Part shown: one piece after another, positions 21,475 to 34,044 of the stretch
How positions within the stretch are numbered: the first letter of the stretch is position 1
Layout of the letters: each line of letters starts with the position of its first letter
Assembly (NCBI GenBank): GCA_021521415.1
Contig: JAIQDT010004227.1
Span: 62,001 to 126,000, forward strand
Source: Bidens hawaiensis
Lineage: Eukaryota; Streptophyta; Magnoliopsida; Asterales; Asteraceae
DNA length: 64,000 bases
Reading direction: 5' to 3'
Notes under the pieces: generated by a model
The model's database searches: none
What the model was told of the DNA's origin: nothing
Seen by the model: only the letters and a program-made list of their open reading frames with translations
Made by a program: the position numbers and the translations under genes

Positions 21475-22817
21475 TCATACCAGATAACGAGGGTGGAGAG
21501 AAACGAACCACCTTGAGCATTCACCAACTCCTGAGCTTTCACCAGCCCTGTCCTTCTTCAATCTTCGTACCAACTTGTCTAACTCCTCCTCATAGTCAGA
21601 TTCACCATCATCCGAATCTTTCTTCCTCTTTCCATGTATTTTTTCATGTCTGGCAATAATCTGTTGTGCCTCAAAAACATCTTCAGTGGAGGAATCAGAG
21701 TCGGCTCTTCCAGAATCCGCCACCGAAGTAGCAATCATGGACACATTTACCCCAGACACCTCAGCTATTGAGGCTTGAAATTCAGCAGCTGGATCAACCC
21801 GATCCATGTCAAAGAAACCTTGCCCTCCAAAGGCAACTTCATGATCAACCTGTTGTTTCGGAGCGACACCAGGATTAGTAGGCAGTGCTTGCTGTACCAC
21901 AGGTGGTGGTCGAACCACAGGAGGTGGTTGAGGAACATTTGCCTGTTGCGGTGCCGGGTCACGAAATTCATCACCTTGAGGAGGAACATACGCCGGATTC
22001 ACCAAATAACCAAACAGGGCAGTGTGCCGTGGACGTAGATCAGGGTTGCTCCGAGCATTTGATGACTTACATTGTGCAAATATTCTCTTAGACACAGTTT
22101 CCACAAATGAAATAGGACGTCGTTGTGGCAAGTTAGGAGCCACATGATTCAGAATCATCTGTAAAAATCTCGGATACATCAAAAATCTTTCCCGGGCAGT
22201 CGCACGTCTCTGACGATCAATCTCATAAAAAATCATCCGGCTGAAACTATAGGGCTTATTATAGGTTAAAGCAGTCATAGCCGATTGCATCGTCGCACCC
22301 ATACCATCTGTACCAACTTTTCGTCCTGACATGCACACTATCATCACATGCATATCAAACCGCCACTGATCTAACAGAAACCTTTCCTCCTCTGAGAGTC
22401 TCCTATCGGACCTGAATACCCCATACGTAGAAACGCACCATCTCTAAAGTAGGCCGAAAAATCAGTAGGACCATTAGTAGTTTCAACCCTGAGCTGTAGA
22501 GCTACCCTTATCTGATCAGCTGAGAACTGTACCACCTGATTGTTAACTGTAGCACGCATAACCGGAGGATCAACCCTACAGTCATATTCAACTATTCGCC
22601 AAAAGTCTTCGATATTTGGTAATGAAATGGGAAGAGTAGTCGTGATGGTGTGAAAAATACGTGAACGAACAAGGAATGAAATGATCTCCCGATAATCATC
22701 AAGGCCACGAGCATCCGGATCCAATGTAATATACATGTTGTGTCCCGGAAAAAACTGTCGGTTGTTGTCACCACCTTCGTCACCACCAGCACCACCAGCC
22801 CCTGCCACAGCAGCCAT
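21475..22817 (-). pseudogene. Copia B accessory ORF, first half
   Basis: Starts at ATG 22817 (MAAVAGAGGAGGDEGG) and holds a compact domain (FFPGHNMYITLDPDARGLDD, IEDFWRIVEYDCRV, VVQFSADQIRVALQL) until a frameshift near 22400. In the shifted frame it continues as LSEEERFLLDQWRFDMHVMI, then a Pro/Gln-rich stretch and an acidic Ser-rich tail to 21475. This looks like a DNA- or RNA-associated capsid-like domain only by composition, and I do not recognise it with certainty. Together with 19858-21294 it was probably one long ORF. Confidence 0.6.
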
Positions 22818-22825
22818 ATCTGCAC

Positions 22826-24841
22826 AACAAACGGTCTAAATTAGAATAGTTTCTTAACAGATCATAACTTCGCCTGTTACCAGTGGCGAAGTTATGACGT
22901 CTTTTATGTTTAACCTCGTTGTGGCTCAACTTCGCCTGAGTAAAATGAAATAAACCAGATAACTTAGGGTTGAAGTTTCTGATAAGGCGAAGTTAATCAG
23001 TCAGCGAAGTTATGAGCAACTTCGCCTAAACCTTAACTTCGCTTCTCTAATCGGCGCATCATAATGACCCAATTTGGGCTGTGTTTGATCGATTTTGCGA
23101 ATGAAAACATGAAATCGGTAGCCGATATAGGCTCAAATGACCATATGAAGACTAATACACAGTTAACACAAGGTCCGTTTAACCGAAGCTACACATTGGA
23201 TCATCAAGACGCCGATTATTACCTAGTCTTACGAATTACGGGTCACACTGATCTTACAAACCTGTATCACGGAACAGAAATCAAACAATAGTGAGGATCA
23301 ATACAAGGTCTGTTCAAGGACTAAGTTAGCCGAGGGGTTAACGTGTGAAAATAATTGACTCAATTGACTTTAAATAGGTAAACGTAACCCAGGGGCGAAG
23401 TTAGGTTAACTTCGCCCTAGTTTAACTTCGCTTAACCAAAACTTTGTTAACACTGTGGTCAACATCGCTGATAAGTTAACTTCGCCAAAAACGTCTCCCA
23501 TTTTAAGACCGAACCTTTAGAGATTTAACAAGGTTCACTTCATACTATTTAACAATTTTCACGAACAAATTTAAAATTGATAATCAAAGAACCAAGTAAC
23601 CATGTTATATAAATGTAAAACATAAAACTAAATACATAACGAAAAAATTAGTATTAGAATAAACGGGATCAAATTTCAGTCTTAACGAGCCAGCATGTTT
23701 TAGAAAATATCCGAACAGGAATCATACTGATTAAGTGGCTGTCACTCAGATCCATGTTCAGCGGCATTATGACATAAAGAAGCAGGTTGTAAGCAGGTAT
23801 AAAACTTAGTATGGTTTTTCATCGCTTCTGTGATACGGATTAGGTTCAATTAAGCTCAAAATTTAGATGGACATCACATGAGAGATTGTGGTGCCTCCTA
23901 TTTATTCTCAAAGCATATTTGGCTTTCCCCAAGTCACCCTGAGTTGACTTCGACCCGTAGTGTCTGATTAAACAATGTGCAGACATCTATCTTTAGAGTC
24001 TTCTTCCCGTTCTTTCTTATGCTTGATATATTCTTTCTTGCCTCTTTCTTGATTTTTGAAACAACATAAGCTTCAGAAGGCTCTACAATATACACGTTTT
24101 TTTTCAAATAAAGACATTAATACAACTTCAAATTGTTGACAACTACAAGTTCCGAATCTGGATCACTGCAGGTACTTGACACTCTCTTCGCGGGAATCAG
24201 AACACTAACGGGCTCGTGTATGACTGGGTAATCACTTTTCTGCCTATCATTCAGAAAGATGTATATGGAGACATGCACAACTCAGAATGATTCTCCACAT
24301 TAAATCGAGGAGATTTAGTTTGTATCACTTCTACTTTTACATACCGTAGAAAGCTACCATAACATACAATGACTGTTCTAGAGTCTTTTAAGCCTAATAA
24401 CTTCACCAGTTAAGTACACAGAATCAGTTTTTCTATCACTTTCCAAGGTTGGATCAATTTTCTTTTAAACATCGTATTGAAACTTCTTACGAAGTTATAG
24501 ACTTGAAAAATTATATCATCTCCCAAAAAAATTTAAATCCTATCGCCCCGATCAAGTCAAAGTCTTCAGGTAAACGGCTATCCTGAAGATCCAATGGATC
24601 CGCTGGACCGACCACATACGAGTATGTGTCCATCTAACTAAGTATGAACGACTATTTTTTCAGCGAAGGAGTAAAAACCCCTCATAAACCGCCCCGGTCA
24701 CATTCAGTCATCTGGTTAATGGTTATCCTCATAATCTACAAATAGAAGGACCAAACATATCCGAAGATATATCCTTCAAACTTAAGCAACCGACATAATT
24801 TTAAGCGATAGTGATGGTTTTTTTTTTAATAGAAAACAAGG
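22826..24841 (-). other. Copia B non-coding region between pol and the accessory ORF
   Basis: About 2 kb without a credible gene. The part nearest the accessory ORF (22862-23490) is packed with AACTTCGC hairpins. From 23500 to 24841 I see only AT-rich unique sequence. The small plus-strand frame at 23064-23291 overlaps the hairpins and has no recognisable domain. Confidence 0.7.
22862..23490. repeat. AACTTCGC hairpin cluster, Copia B
   Basis: Eleven exact copies of AACTTCGC or its complement. Best hairpins: 22862-22874 with 22885-22897 (13-bp arms, 10-nt loop) and 23393-23403 with 23407-23417 (11-bp arms, 3-nt loop). Related clusters lie in both LTRs and at 30853-31005. Confidence 0.85.
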
Positions 24842-26520
24842 CTACTCGGGATTGATCATCCCATTAAGCTCAACAAGATTTTGAAAACGGGATTGGTCAA
24901 ACACTTTAGTAAAAAGATCGGCAAAATTATCCAATGAATCAACCTTTTCAAGCACAATTAATTTCTTCTCAGCACAATCCCGTATAAAATGATGACGAAT
25001 GTCAATATGTTTAGTTTTGCTGTGTTTAACTGGATTGTTAGTTACTGAGATTGCAGCAGTGTTATCAATACAAATAGGAGTTTGAGTGAAATTCAGATCA
25101 TAATCGCGCAATTGCTGTTTTATCCATAAAACCTGGGAGCAGCAGTTTGATGCTGCCATGTACTCTGCTTCGCAGGTGGAAATGGCTACTGAGGTCTACT
25201 TCTTGCACTGCCACGTCACCAATCTTCCTCCGAGAAACTGACATCCACCGGTTGTGGACTTCCTGTTCTGATTAAAACCTCCATAGTCAGAATCTGTGTA
25301 AGCTACCAAATCCAGTTCTCCCCCTTTCGTGTACCATAGTCCCAACTTTGGCTTCCCATTGAGATACCGCAAGATTCTCTTCACTCCCTTCATGTGAGAT
25401 TCCTTCAGGTTTGCCTGAAAACGAGCACAAAGACAAACTGCAAACATAATGTCAGGTCTAGATGCAGTTAGATACATTAAATAACCTATGATTTCTCGAT
25501 ATTGGGTGGGATCAACATCTTCATCACTGTCAGTATCAGCACCCAGTTTGTGGTTGACGTAAATTGGAGTGTCAAATGGGGTGCTATCGTCCATCTTGAA
25601 GCGTTTGAGCACATCATGGACATATTTCGTTTGATGAATAAACATCCCATCTTTCTTCTGATCTACCTGCAATCCCAAAAAAAATGTTAATTCGCCCATG
25701 GCGCTCATTTCAAACCTCTTTTTCATGACTGCTTCAAATTCCTGACACATGGTGACTTTTGATGCAGCAAAAATGATATCGTCCACATAGACTTGAACGA
25801 GTAGAAAATCTCCACCTTTTCTCTTGACAAACAGCGTACTATAGATCTTTCCTCTTTCGAACCCATTCTCAAGCAAGTAGTCGGACAAGGTTGTATACCA
25901 GGCACGAGGAGCCTGATGTAATCCATACAACGCTTTGCTCAATTTGTACACATGATCAGGAAAATCTGGGTCAGGGAAACCCGGGGGTTGTTCAACATAT
26001 ACCACCTCATCAACTTCACCATACAGAAATGAACTTTTTACATCTAACTGGAACACTTTCATTTCTTTGTGTGCAGCATAAGCCAAGAACAGTCGGTTTG
26101 CTTCCAATCTTGCTACAGGAGCAAACACTTCATTGTAATCGACTCCTTCCTGCTGATTATACTCTTTCACTACCAATCTTGCCTTGTTCCGTATGATTAT
26201 CCCCTTCTCATCTCTCTTACATTTAAATACCCATTTTGTACCGATAGCATTCACTTCTTGCGGTTTTTTAACTAACTTCCGTACTTCCATCTTCTCAAAC
26301 TGTGCCAGTTCTTCCTACGTGGCTTCAACCCACGAGCTATCCTTCAGTGCCATTTGATAATTCGTTGGTTCAATCTGGCTGATGAAGCAGTTGTACATGC
26401 ATTCATTTATTATACCCGTCTCTTTAATGCTTGCGTAAACACATGTGTGATCATCCAAACTTCTTCTTGTACGAACACCGTCAGAAGGATTACCGATCAC
26501 ATTCTCCAAATGATGATTCT
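24842..26520 (-). pseudogene. Copia B reverse transcriptase and RNase H, broken by stops
   Basis: RT text begins near 26510 (MALKDSSWVEAT), meets a stop at 26315-26317, then runs uninterrupted from 26290 to 25196. It includes [45 protein letters not shown], the catalytic YVDD at 25778-25789 and FFLGLQVDQKKDG. RNase H follows with AYTDSDYGG and KSTTGGCQFLGG. A TAG after WQCKK near 25197 interrupts it, and the end (EAEYMAAS, CIDNTAAISVTNNP, KTKHIDIRHH) runs to 24842. Only two stops interrupt it, so this is the best-preserved part of Copia B. Confidence 0.85.
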
Positions 26521-28110
26521 TGTGAACTCTAGTAGTCTGAATCAGACCGAATTCCAGATCATTCTCTAGATTTGAAGAGAGTTCATCAGTGTGAGATTGA
26601 GGCTGAGAGTGAAATGGATTTTAGAATTCATCTTTATTCGATTCAGCAGGAGTATTGACTGCACTTGACGAGGTTGGTTGATTTTCATCATATTGCGGAC
26701 GTTGCACAATGTTCTCCTCGTCGTCATACAGAATCTGTGAAGCAATTTTCTCATCAATGTCTGAAAGTCCAAGTAGGGCACATTAAAAGATTTGAAAAGC
26801 TTATCATAGTCGAAAGCCTCCGCTGGTCCCATGCAAGGCCTTGGTGATTTGTAACTAGTAATGTCAGTGTTACAGACCACCTCAACCTTGTTGTTCGATA
26901 AATTAAAGACTCTTCTGTTGGGTGTCCCAACAACATAGCCAACTAAGATGCCTTCGTCGGCTTTCTCACAAAATTTAGAGTTAGTCTTTAATATCGAACA
27001 TAGGGATCCGAAAGGTTCAAGACCCTCAGGTTTGGCTTTCTACCATGCATAAGTTCATAACATGTTTTATTTAATCTTTTAACTGTTAAAACACGATTAA
27101 GGATATAGCAGGCTGTAGCAACAGCCTCAGCCTAGAACACCACGGGAAGTTTAGCATATGCCAACATGGTTCTGGCTCCTTCGATTAGCGTTCTATTCTT
27201 CCTTTCAGCTACTCCATTTTGTTGTGGAGTATATGGGGCACTGTACTGATGCTCTATCCCTTTTTGTAGACAAAACATCTCCATCTGATAGTTCTTAAAT
27301 TCTGTCCCATTATCACTCCTGATGTACTTAACCTTCCTCCGAAAAATATTTTCCACCTTGGTAATCAAGTTAATTACCAACTGAACTGTCTCATCCTTTG
27401 TCTTCAGAAAATATACCCAAGAGTATCGAGAGTAATCATCGGTTACAACCAAGCAGTATGACGTTCCACCTAGACTCTTTAAATTCACAGGACCAAAGAG
27501 ATCCATGTGAAGTAGGTCTAGGGTGCTGACAGTTGAGTTAACCTTCTTTGAGTGATGAGGCTTTTTGTGTGGCTTTCCTTTCTTGCACGACAAGCATTGA
27601 TCTTCAAAGTTAAAATTCTTCAAGGGAACCCCAAGTACCAGCCCATTCTTGACAATGTAATTCATTTTGCGAAGATGTATATGTCCCATTCTTCGATGCC
27701 ACAACTCTGACTCAGACTCAGTTGCCTTTGACAAAAGACATGACTCTTCTATTGTCATCTCAGTTGACCTCATATCCATTACATACGTGTTCTTTTCTCT
27801 TGGAGCTTTCATCACAACCCAGGCCTCTAGTATCTTGAAACCAGGATAAAGAACGATTGCTTCATTTTTAGTAAAATACACCTAGTATTCTTTGTCACAA
27901 ATATGAGATACACTCAACAAGTTATGCTTCAACTCTTCCACAAAATTCACCTTCTCTAACTTTATTCTTCCATTCGTCACAGTTCCAATACCACTGATTC
28001 TTCCTTTACTCTCTCCAGCGAAACTAACCCTTCCTCCTTGAACAGATTTCCAATCCCGTAACAATTTCTTGTTACCAGTCATGTGCCGGAACAGCCACTG
28101 TCAACAACCC
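26521..28110 (-). pseudogene. Copia B protease and integrase, broken
   Basis: The protease motif DSGCS is read near 28090-28105 (MWVVDSGCS). One base is missing right after it, so HMTGNK continues in another frame from 28082. A stop precedes 27881. Integrase then reads intact from 27881 to 27132: finger (LWHRRMGHIH, CLSCKKGK), Asp in LLHMDLFGPV, Asp in YIRSDNGTEF and Glu in PQQNGVAERKNRT. A TAG at about 27131, at a Trp codon (VVF then AEAVATACYI), ends it. The C-terminal integrase and the linker to RT (26521-27130) are fragmented. Confidence 0.8.
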
Positions 28111-28162
28111 ACATATTGTTTACAACCCTGTTTGGCTGTTCCTGCACAATTAAAGAAATAGA

Positions 28163-30791
28163 TTAAAATCCGGGGACCCAAGACCTACTGGTATTGGGTC
28201 GATTAAATCTGTTGTCCGACATCCAGTACCTTGGTTTCCCAACAGTTTGAGGATGGTTTCTGTAAGTTCTGAACGGAAACCTTCTAGAGGACTGGCTATG
28301 AGGCCATCCAAACCTTCGTGAATTAACTGAATTATAATTGTTGGTTTGGTACTTTACTGGGAAAAAACGAGACTGATTTCTTTGAAATCTTGGATTAGTC
28401 CAATGACTGAAATTTGGTGTGTTCACATCCTTACCAGCATCATAATTAGTATTCATTTTATTCTCAGTTTTTGGAGGCCTCATACCTCTAAATTTTCTCT
28501 GTTTTAGAGGACAATCAGCTACAAGGTGTCCTGCTTTATTGCATCTGAAACAACTTCTGTTTTGAACTTTCGTCTCAACAGTTGTTGCAGATGTCGAGGT
28601 TGCGTTACTACCCGTTTTTCTAACATATGGTGGGACGAACGGATTTAGGGAAGATTTCTTTTCATCAGGCTTATATTCCTCCCCACGTTTTAGTAACACA
28701 ACCTCTTCTTTTATCTCACCCAATTCGGATGACTTGTCCGAATTTGATGAGACAGAGCTAGGGACAGAAATCGCAACATTAGAACTTGACTTACTCGTTT
28801 CGCTCTTATTAACTTCAGTTTCTTTAGTAGAAACTTTGATTGGAACTTTCTGACTAATCTCAACATTCACAGATTGCTGATCACTAGGATCATAAGTATA
28901 GTTATTGTTGTACGGTGGTGGAACTTCAGAAAATCCAATTCCCCCTTTGTTAATCGGGAACGTTGAACACTTATGATGTGATCTAGCATTGCTGAAGAAT
29001 TTCTAAATTGTTCAATTTTTCTGTTTAGTTCCACCACTTTTACCTGGTAATCAGCTATCTGTTTATCTTTTTCAGCAATTAGTTTGGTCTTTTCTTCTAA
29101 CACTTCATAACTAAGATCAATTACTTGTATTTTTTTAGCTAGACAGGCTTTAAGACTTCTGATATCCTTTTCACTAGCTTTTATTTTTACCGAGTAACTG
29201 TTTTCTCTGGTTTTAGTATAGTGATGATCTTCTTTTAAGGTTTTAAATTGTGTGTCCAAACTAACAAACTGATCAGTTAATGTTTTCAATTGTTCAGACA
29301 GGTTTTCACATTGTTCACAATGAAGTTCAGAACTTACCTAAGAGAGCTGATCATTCACTTCTGCCATGTATGCTTGATCTTCTCCCGTCTCCCTCTCACT
29401 TCCTTCAGTTTCAATATTTACCAGATTTGACTGTTCGAACATCACCTCAACTTTTATATTCCAGTTGTATCGACCGTTCTGTTGAGATACCATAGCCTTA
29501 TTTTCACTACCACCCCCATTCTGTTGTGCAGGTCTGGTCTGACTTCGTTCTACTCTCTCATTTGTACATTCCTTAGCAAAGTGACCATTCTGTTGACAAT
29601 TATAACAACGAACTTTTGACTTATCAAACTCCGGTCTTTCTACAACGAACTTTCTACCAGTTTTCTTCATAAATCTCTTTACCCTTCTTACTATCATAGC
29701 CATCTGCCACTGCTGATCCATTTCTTCAAGATCATCAGCATCGATCTGATCATAGTCTTCATCCAAAGTTGCAGGGTCGACTATTTTTCCTTTGATGTAG
29801 TTCTCATAAGATGCAATGAAGGAGGCATAAAGAGCAAACTGTTGTTCAGCTGATTTCACACTCATAGGCATCTGTGAGTAGTTCTTGCTAGAAGCATTGG
29901 TTGAGAAATTACCAGATGTGGTTTGAGGTTTTGAGGAACTACTACCTCCTGCTACAAAACATACGTCACCATCCATATTGAGAATCACATGACCATCTGG
30001 AGTGGATTTTGGTTCCCCCTTTGAGTAGTAGGCATTGGATTCTGTTTTTGAACTTGAGTTTGAAGTGACCTTAGCACCATACATTCCCGGATCCTGAACC
30101 TGATCAGTAGATGTCTCCTTTCGAGCCATGTTAAGTTCAAAATTCCGTAACTTATTTACAACTGTCTCCAAATCAATCTTCTTAAAGTCCTTATCTTCTC
30201 TCATCAGATTTGTGTACATCTCCCATTTTGGTGGGAGAGCATCAAGAAGCTTCTCCACTATCTCTTCTTCCTTATATTCAATGGAGTAGTTATTTAGCTC
30301 GGTCATCAGATGATAATATCGTGTGATTATGTCATCAAGTGATTCGTTTTCCAGATACTTGAATACGGAGAATTGAGTTTTCAGCAGCTTTGTCTTGGAG
30401 GTACGTATCCCAACATTTCCTTCATATCTATTCTCTAGTGCTTCCCATAGCTCTCTAGCAGTTTTGTATTTTTTAAAAGTATGGAGAATCTCTTGTGGAA
30501 GTGCCATTGTTATAGCTGCATGCGCTTTACTTTCTGCCTCATACATTTTCTTTTCATTATCTTCCATCTTACTGTACTTCTTAATCTGTTCACTACCTTC
30601 AAACATGGATGTTGGTGGAATATACCCGTCTTGAATGCACACCCACATCTTAGCATCTTGATACTTATATACTGTTCAAAACGATCTTTCCATGCAACAA
30701 AATCAGTACCCTTCAGCAGTTTTGGAGCTTTAGTTGCAGACCCAGCTTCAACCTCCATCTTTACTAGTTCAGTGATGTTTAATGAAGTCAT
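28163..30791 (-). pseudogene. Copia B gag with coiled-coil extension, broken
   Basis: Starts at ATG 30791 (MTSLNITELVKME). One base is lost near 30655, between YISIK and KMWVCIQDG. The main frame continues from 30648 with capsid text (ALPQEILHTFKKYKTARELW) to the knuckle CYNCQQNGHFAKEC. A stop at 29338 (NDQLS) separates a predicted coiled coil (29289-28980, KIKASEKDIRSLKACLAKK). After a further frame change a Ser-rich linker leads to a second knuckle CFRCNKAGHLVADC. Two knuckles with a coiled coil between them are typical of long SIRE-like Gags. Confidence 0.8.
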
Positions 30792-31202
30792 GGTTGAAAG
30801 AAACGAAACTCAAACTTACAAAAAATATACTTTCTGTGAACAGTGAGCAGATAGCGAAGTTGTTACAACTTCGCTTGAAGCTTAACTTCGCTGAACACTC
30901 AACCTCGCTGCTTCCTAACTTCGCCTCTTAACTTTGCTTCACAGTAACTTCGCTTAAACCCTATAAGTTCGCTTAAACCCTACGTAAGTTGATGGCAACT
31001 TCGCTTGATGAACACGAGGTTTTGCAGATTTTAGTTGGGTGTATTGCGAGGTATGCGAAGGTGTTTTGGGGTATATTTGATGGTGGAAGATGGGCAAGAC
31101 ACAAAAACTAGGTATTTCAACGTAAACTCGTTCCACGAATAGTCGAACGGAACGATCTTAACACCCGTGTGATAATCCCGAACCACACAATCACGAGCAA
31201 AT
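30792..31202 (-). other. Copia B leader with AACTTCGC repeats
   Basis: Between primer site and gag start. It has six exact AACTTCGC words, including a perfect hairpin with 10-bp arms AGCGAAGTTG (30853-30862) and CAACTTCGCT (30866-30875), and at least three one-base variants at 30901-30980. Confidence 0.8.
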
Positions 31203-31214
31203 GCTCTGATACCA
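31203..31214 (-). other. primer binding site of Copia B
   Basis: The plus strand reads GCTCTGATACCA, that is TGGTATCAGAGC on the element's strand, two bases from the LTR edge at 31217. Initiator-Met tRNA type. Confidence 0.92.
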
Positions 31215-31216
31215 AT

Positions 31217-31636
31217 TGTAGGTTCCCAGCCGGATCTACACAGGAGTATCTCGTAACACGAAGGTGCGGAATCCCCACGTAATACGATACGAGCGTAAGA
31301 TAAGCAATACGTTGAATCGGTAAAGTATATCTCACGGAACAATACTAATAAACTTGATTATATTGCAAAGCTTCAACACGTGATATCAATAAATCACTAA
31401 ACCACGTTCTGCCGTCTCCAACCTTAACCAAACAAACCTAAGCTGAAGTATATATAGACTTTGACAACTTCGCCTAACATACTAGGCGAAGTTGTCTAAC
31501 TTCACTATTCCCAAGTTCGCTAACATACATGGTGAACTTACATAAAACAATATTCAAACAAAAACGAAACAAACTAAAACGATTACAGACACATGCAAAA
31601 CACGAGATACTGAACTACTGACATCATGCACCAACA
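31217..31636 (-). repeat. Copia B 5' LTR
   Basis: 420 bp, about 8 differences from 19358-19777. The 34-base hairpin at 31463-31496 is unchanged between the two LTRs. Confidence 0.93.
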
Positions 31637-31641
31637 CTGGT
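31637..31641. repeat. target site duplication CTGGT, right copy
   Basis: Directly follows the LTR end ACCAACA at 31636 and lies four bases upstream of the YVDD codons of Copia A. Confidence 0.93.
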
Positions 31642-32600
31642 ATTATATGTTGATGACATACTTCTATTTGGGAATGACATTCCAACCTTGGAAGGTGTAA
31701 AAGCCTGGCTTAGAAGTTGTTTTTCCGTAAAGGATCTTGGTGAGGCCGCCTATATTCTGGGAATAAGGATTTATAGGGATAGATCAAGGCGGTTGATAGG
31801 TTTAAATCAAAGTGCATACATTGACACAAAATCTTGAATAGGATCAAGATGGACAACTCTAAGAAGGGTTTGGTACCTATTCAAAGAGGAACAATATTGA
31901 GTGCATCTCAATGTCCAAGCTCAAAGGATGAGCAAGACAAAATGAATGGAATCCCATATAAATCTGCTATAGGTTCCATCATGTATGCCATGATATGCAC
32001 TAGACCGGATGTGTCATGTACTTTAAGAATGACAGGTAGATATCAGCAAAATCCGGGAACTAGCCATTGGATGGCGGTTAAGAGCATACTGAAATACCTT
32101 AGGAGGACTAAGGATATGTTTCTAATATATGGCTCTGGTAAGGAGGAACTCGTTGTAAAGGGTTACACTGATGCGAGTTTCCAAACTGATCCAGATGATT
32201 CTCGATCACAATCGGGATATGTTTTCGTTCTAAATGGTGGTGATGTCTCTTGGAAGAGCGCAAAACAAGATGTGGTAGCATTATCTACCACTGAACCAGA
32301 ATACATCGCCGCCTCATTGGCAGCTCAAGAAGCTGCATGGATTTGAAAGTTTGTGGTCGATCTAGGGGTAGTCTGTACCATTCATGACCCTCTAAAAATC
32401 TTTTGTGACAACGAGGGTGCAATTTCTCAAATCAAGGAACCCCGTGCACATCAAAAGACAAGGCACATTGAGCGGAGATGCAACTACATAAGGGATGAAG
32501 TTGAAAAAGGAAAGATATGTATTCACAAAGTTCACACTAATCAAAACATGCAGATCCACTCACGAAGCTCCTAGAAAGGCCAAAGCATGAAGGTCATACT
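31637..32600 (+). pseudogene. Copia A reverse transcriptase C-terminal part and RNase H, broken
   Basis: Resumes right after Copia B's right duplication with the YVDD codons at 31646-31657 (LYVDDILLFGND). A stop follows near 31831 and a frame change leads into the thumb and connection (GSIMYAMICTRPDV). RNase H reads GYTDASFQTD, then STTEPEYIAAS, a stop after AAWI (32344), then FCDNEGAISQ. The Asp, Glu and Asp positions are kept, although the usual EAEY is EPEY. The frame ends by 32573. Confidence 0.8.
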
Positions 32601-32814
32601 TGTGCCTTAGGACTTCGATATTCTAGTGATTGGATTTGATCAAATTTTGTATTTGGATATCGGAACAATTATTATTTTGACTCAAACATATGGTTTTGGT
32701 TATGCATATGCTTTTGAGTCATGTTCCATTTTAACATGTTTAAATCCGTGAATAAGTTAATTATTCTAAATATCCATGGTCGAACATATTTGTGGGAACA
32801 AATGTGAAGGAAAG

Positions 32815-34030
32815 TGTTGGGTCAAGAAATTAACCTAAGGGGAAGATTGCTAAGTCAAAGATTTGTTCAAAATGACATATGAGAGATTGGAATCTTCTCA
32901 ACCTCCTCAGAATTAGCCAAGTATGGATCCGGGCACACCTTAGACCTCTGAGCAAGCTTCTACTTAGCCGGGTACGATATTTTTGTCTATCGAGCAGGGT
33001 TATCATCTCTAAGTCTTCTTTAGTGAATATCCGAGCAAGGTTTGCAAATTAGTGCACTACCGGGTATGGTTCACTAGTATATGCAAGTCCGGGCAAGGAT
33101 CACTTTATCAAGCAGGTTTGTTCTTGATAGCCAAGTAAAGTTCACTTCCAAGTAAGCTTTAGGCTAACCAAGCTCATTAAGCCAAGTAATTGGAAGACCG
33201 GGCAAGGTATTCATTAATAAGTATGGTCCAGGTAGGCTTGATGATTTAATGATATATCTCAAGTTTCATCGGGAAAGGTTCAACTTAAGCAAGGAACAGT
33301 GCTACCGAGCACACTTTGCTAAATAAGCTTTTCTCTAGCAAAGGGTTGAAGGGACCATTGAAGAACAAGGTTGCTCGTAAAGGTTTGTCGGGCAAAGTCT
33401 GTCAAAACCAAGAAGATTGAAGTCTACCCGGTGAGTATTTTACTTAGTAAAATACTCTTCAAGTAAAGTCTACCCGGAAACTTATCCCGAGCACACTTCT
33501 ATGTTACCAAGTTATGAAGGATGGCAGAGCTTACTCGAAAAGACAAGATTGATGCAAAGCCTACCCGGAAGACTTGTTTTACACTTAGAATATTTCTGGA
33601 TATGTAATTTGAATATATTTTATTGGATAGGGTTTCTAGAAGGAATGACAGCTGTAAAGGAAGTGTCAGGCCTATAAATAGAATAATTTAGGGCACACCT
33701 ACGGACACACAACAAGGCAGACAGACACATTAATTAAGAAAGAATATTGTGTGTGACGGCTGAAACCTTCCTTATCAAGAAACCCTAAATCGATTATCCA
33801 CTTTGTATGATTGATATTATATAAATGGAAATCTTTTGAGTGAATCTTGTTTGTGTTGGTTACCTTTGAATACTGAATAAGCAACCATATGTTTGTTATT
33901 GATTCCGCCTTTAACAAACGGTGAACTTTCTAAATATAGCAACCTGTCATTAACTCCCTTGTCAGCACATTAATTTGTGTGAGTTATGACATGATTTGAG
34001 TAAGATCCAGCTGAAATCGGAGACCTGACA
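32815..34030 (+). repeat. Copia C 5' LTR
   Basis: 1216 bp, TGTTGGGTCAAG to GACCTGACA. It carries many degenerate CCGGGCAAGG / CCGAGCACAC words every 25-45 bases. CCTATAAATAG near 33670 is a probable TATA region. Confidence 0.92.
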
Positions 34031-34032
34031 AG

Positions 34033-34044
34033 TGGTATCAGAGC
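34033..34044 (+). other. primer binding site of Copia C
   Basis: TGGTATCAGAGC two bases after the LTR end. Initiator-Met tRNA type. Confidence 0.92.

Larger units (their letters stand above)
19358..31636 (-). mobile_element. Copia element B, SIRE/Maximus-like, with accessory ORFs
   Basis: A 12,279-bp minus-strand element flanked by perfect CTGGT duplications. The 5' LTR (right) is followed leftwards by an initiator-Met primer site, gag with a CCHC knuckle, a coiled-coil linker, a second CCHC, protease, integrase, RT, RNase H, about 2 kb of non-coding DNA, an accessory ORF region, a polypurine tract and the 3' LTR. The long gag extension and an extra ORF after pol are SIRE/Maximus traits. The LTRs differ at about 8 of 420 positions by eye. 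Confidence 0.9.

Noticed and set aside
19858..22817. Envelope glycoprotein label for the Copia B accessory ORF
   Set aside because: No signal peptide, transmembrane segment or furin-like site is visible. Only the position after pol suggests it.
23064..23291. 75-residue plus-strand ORF within Copia B
   Set aside because: Antisense to the element, overlapping the AACTTCGC hairpin region, with no recognisable domain.
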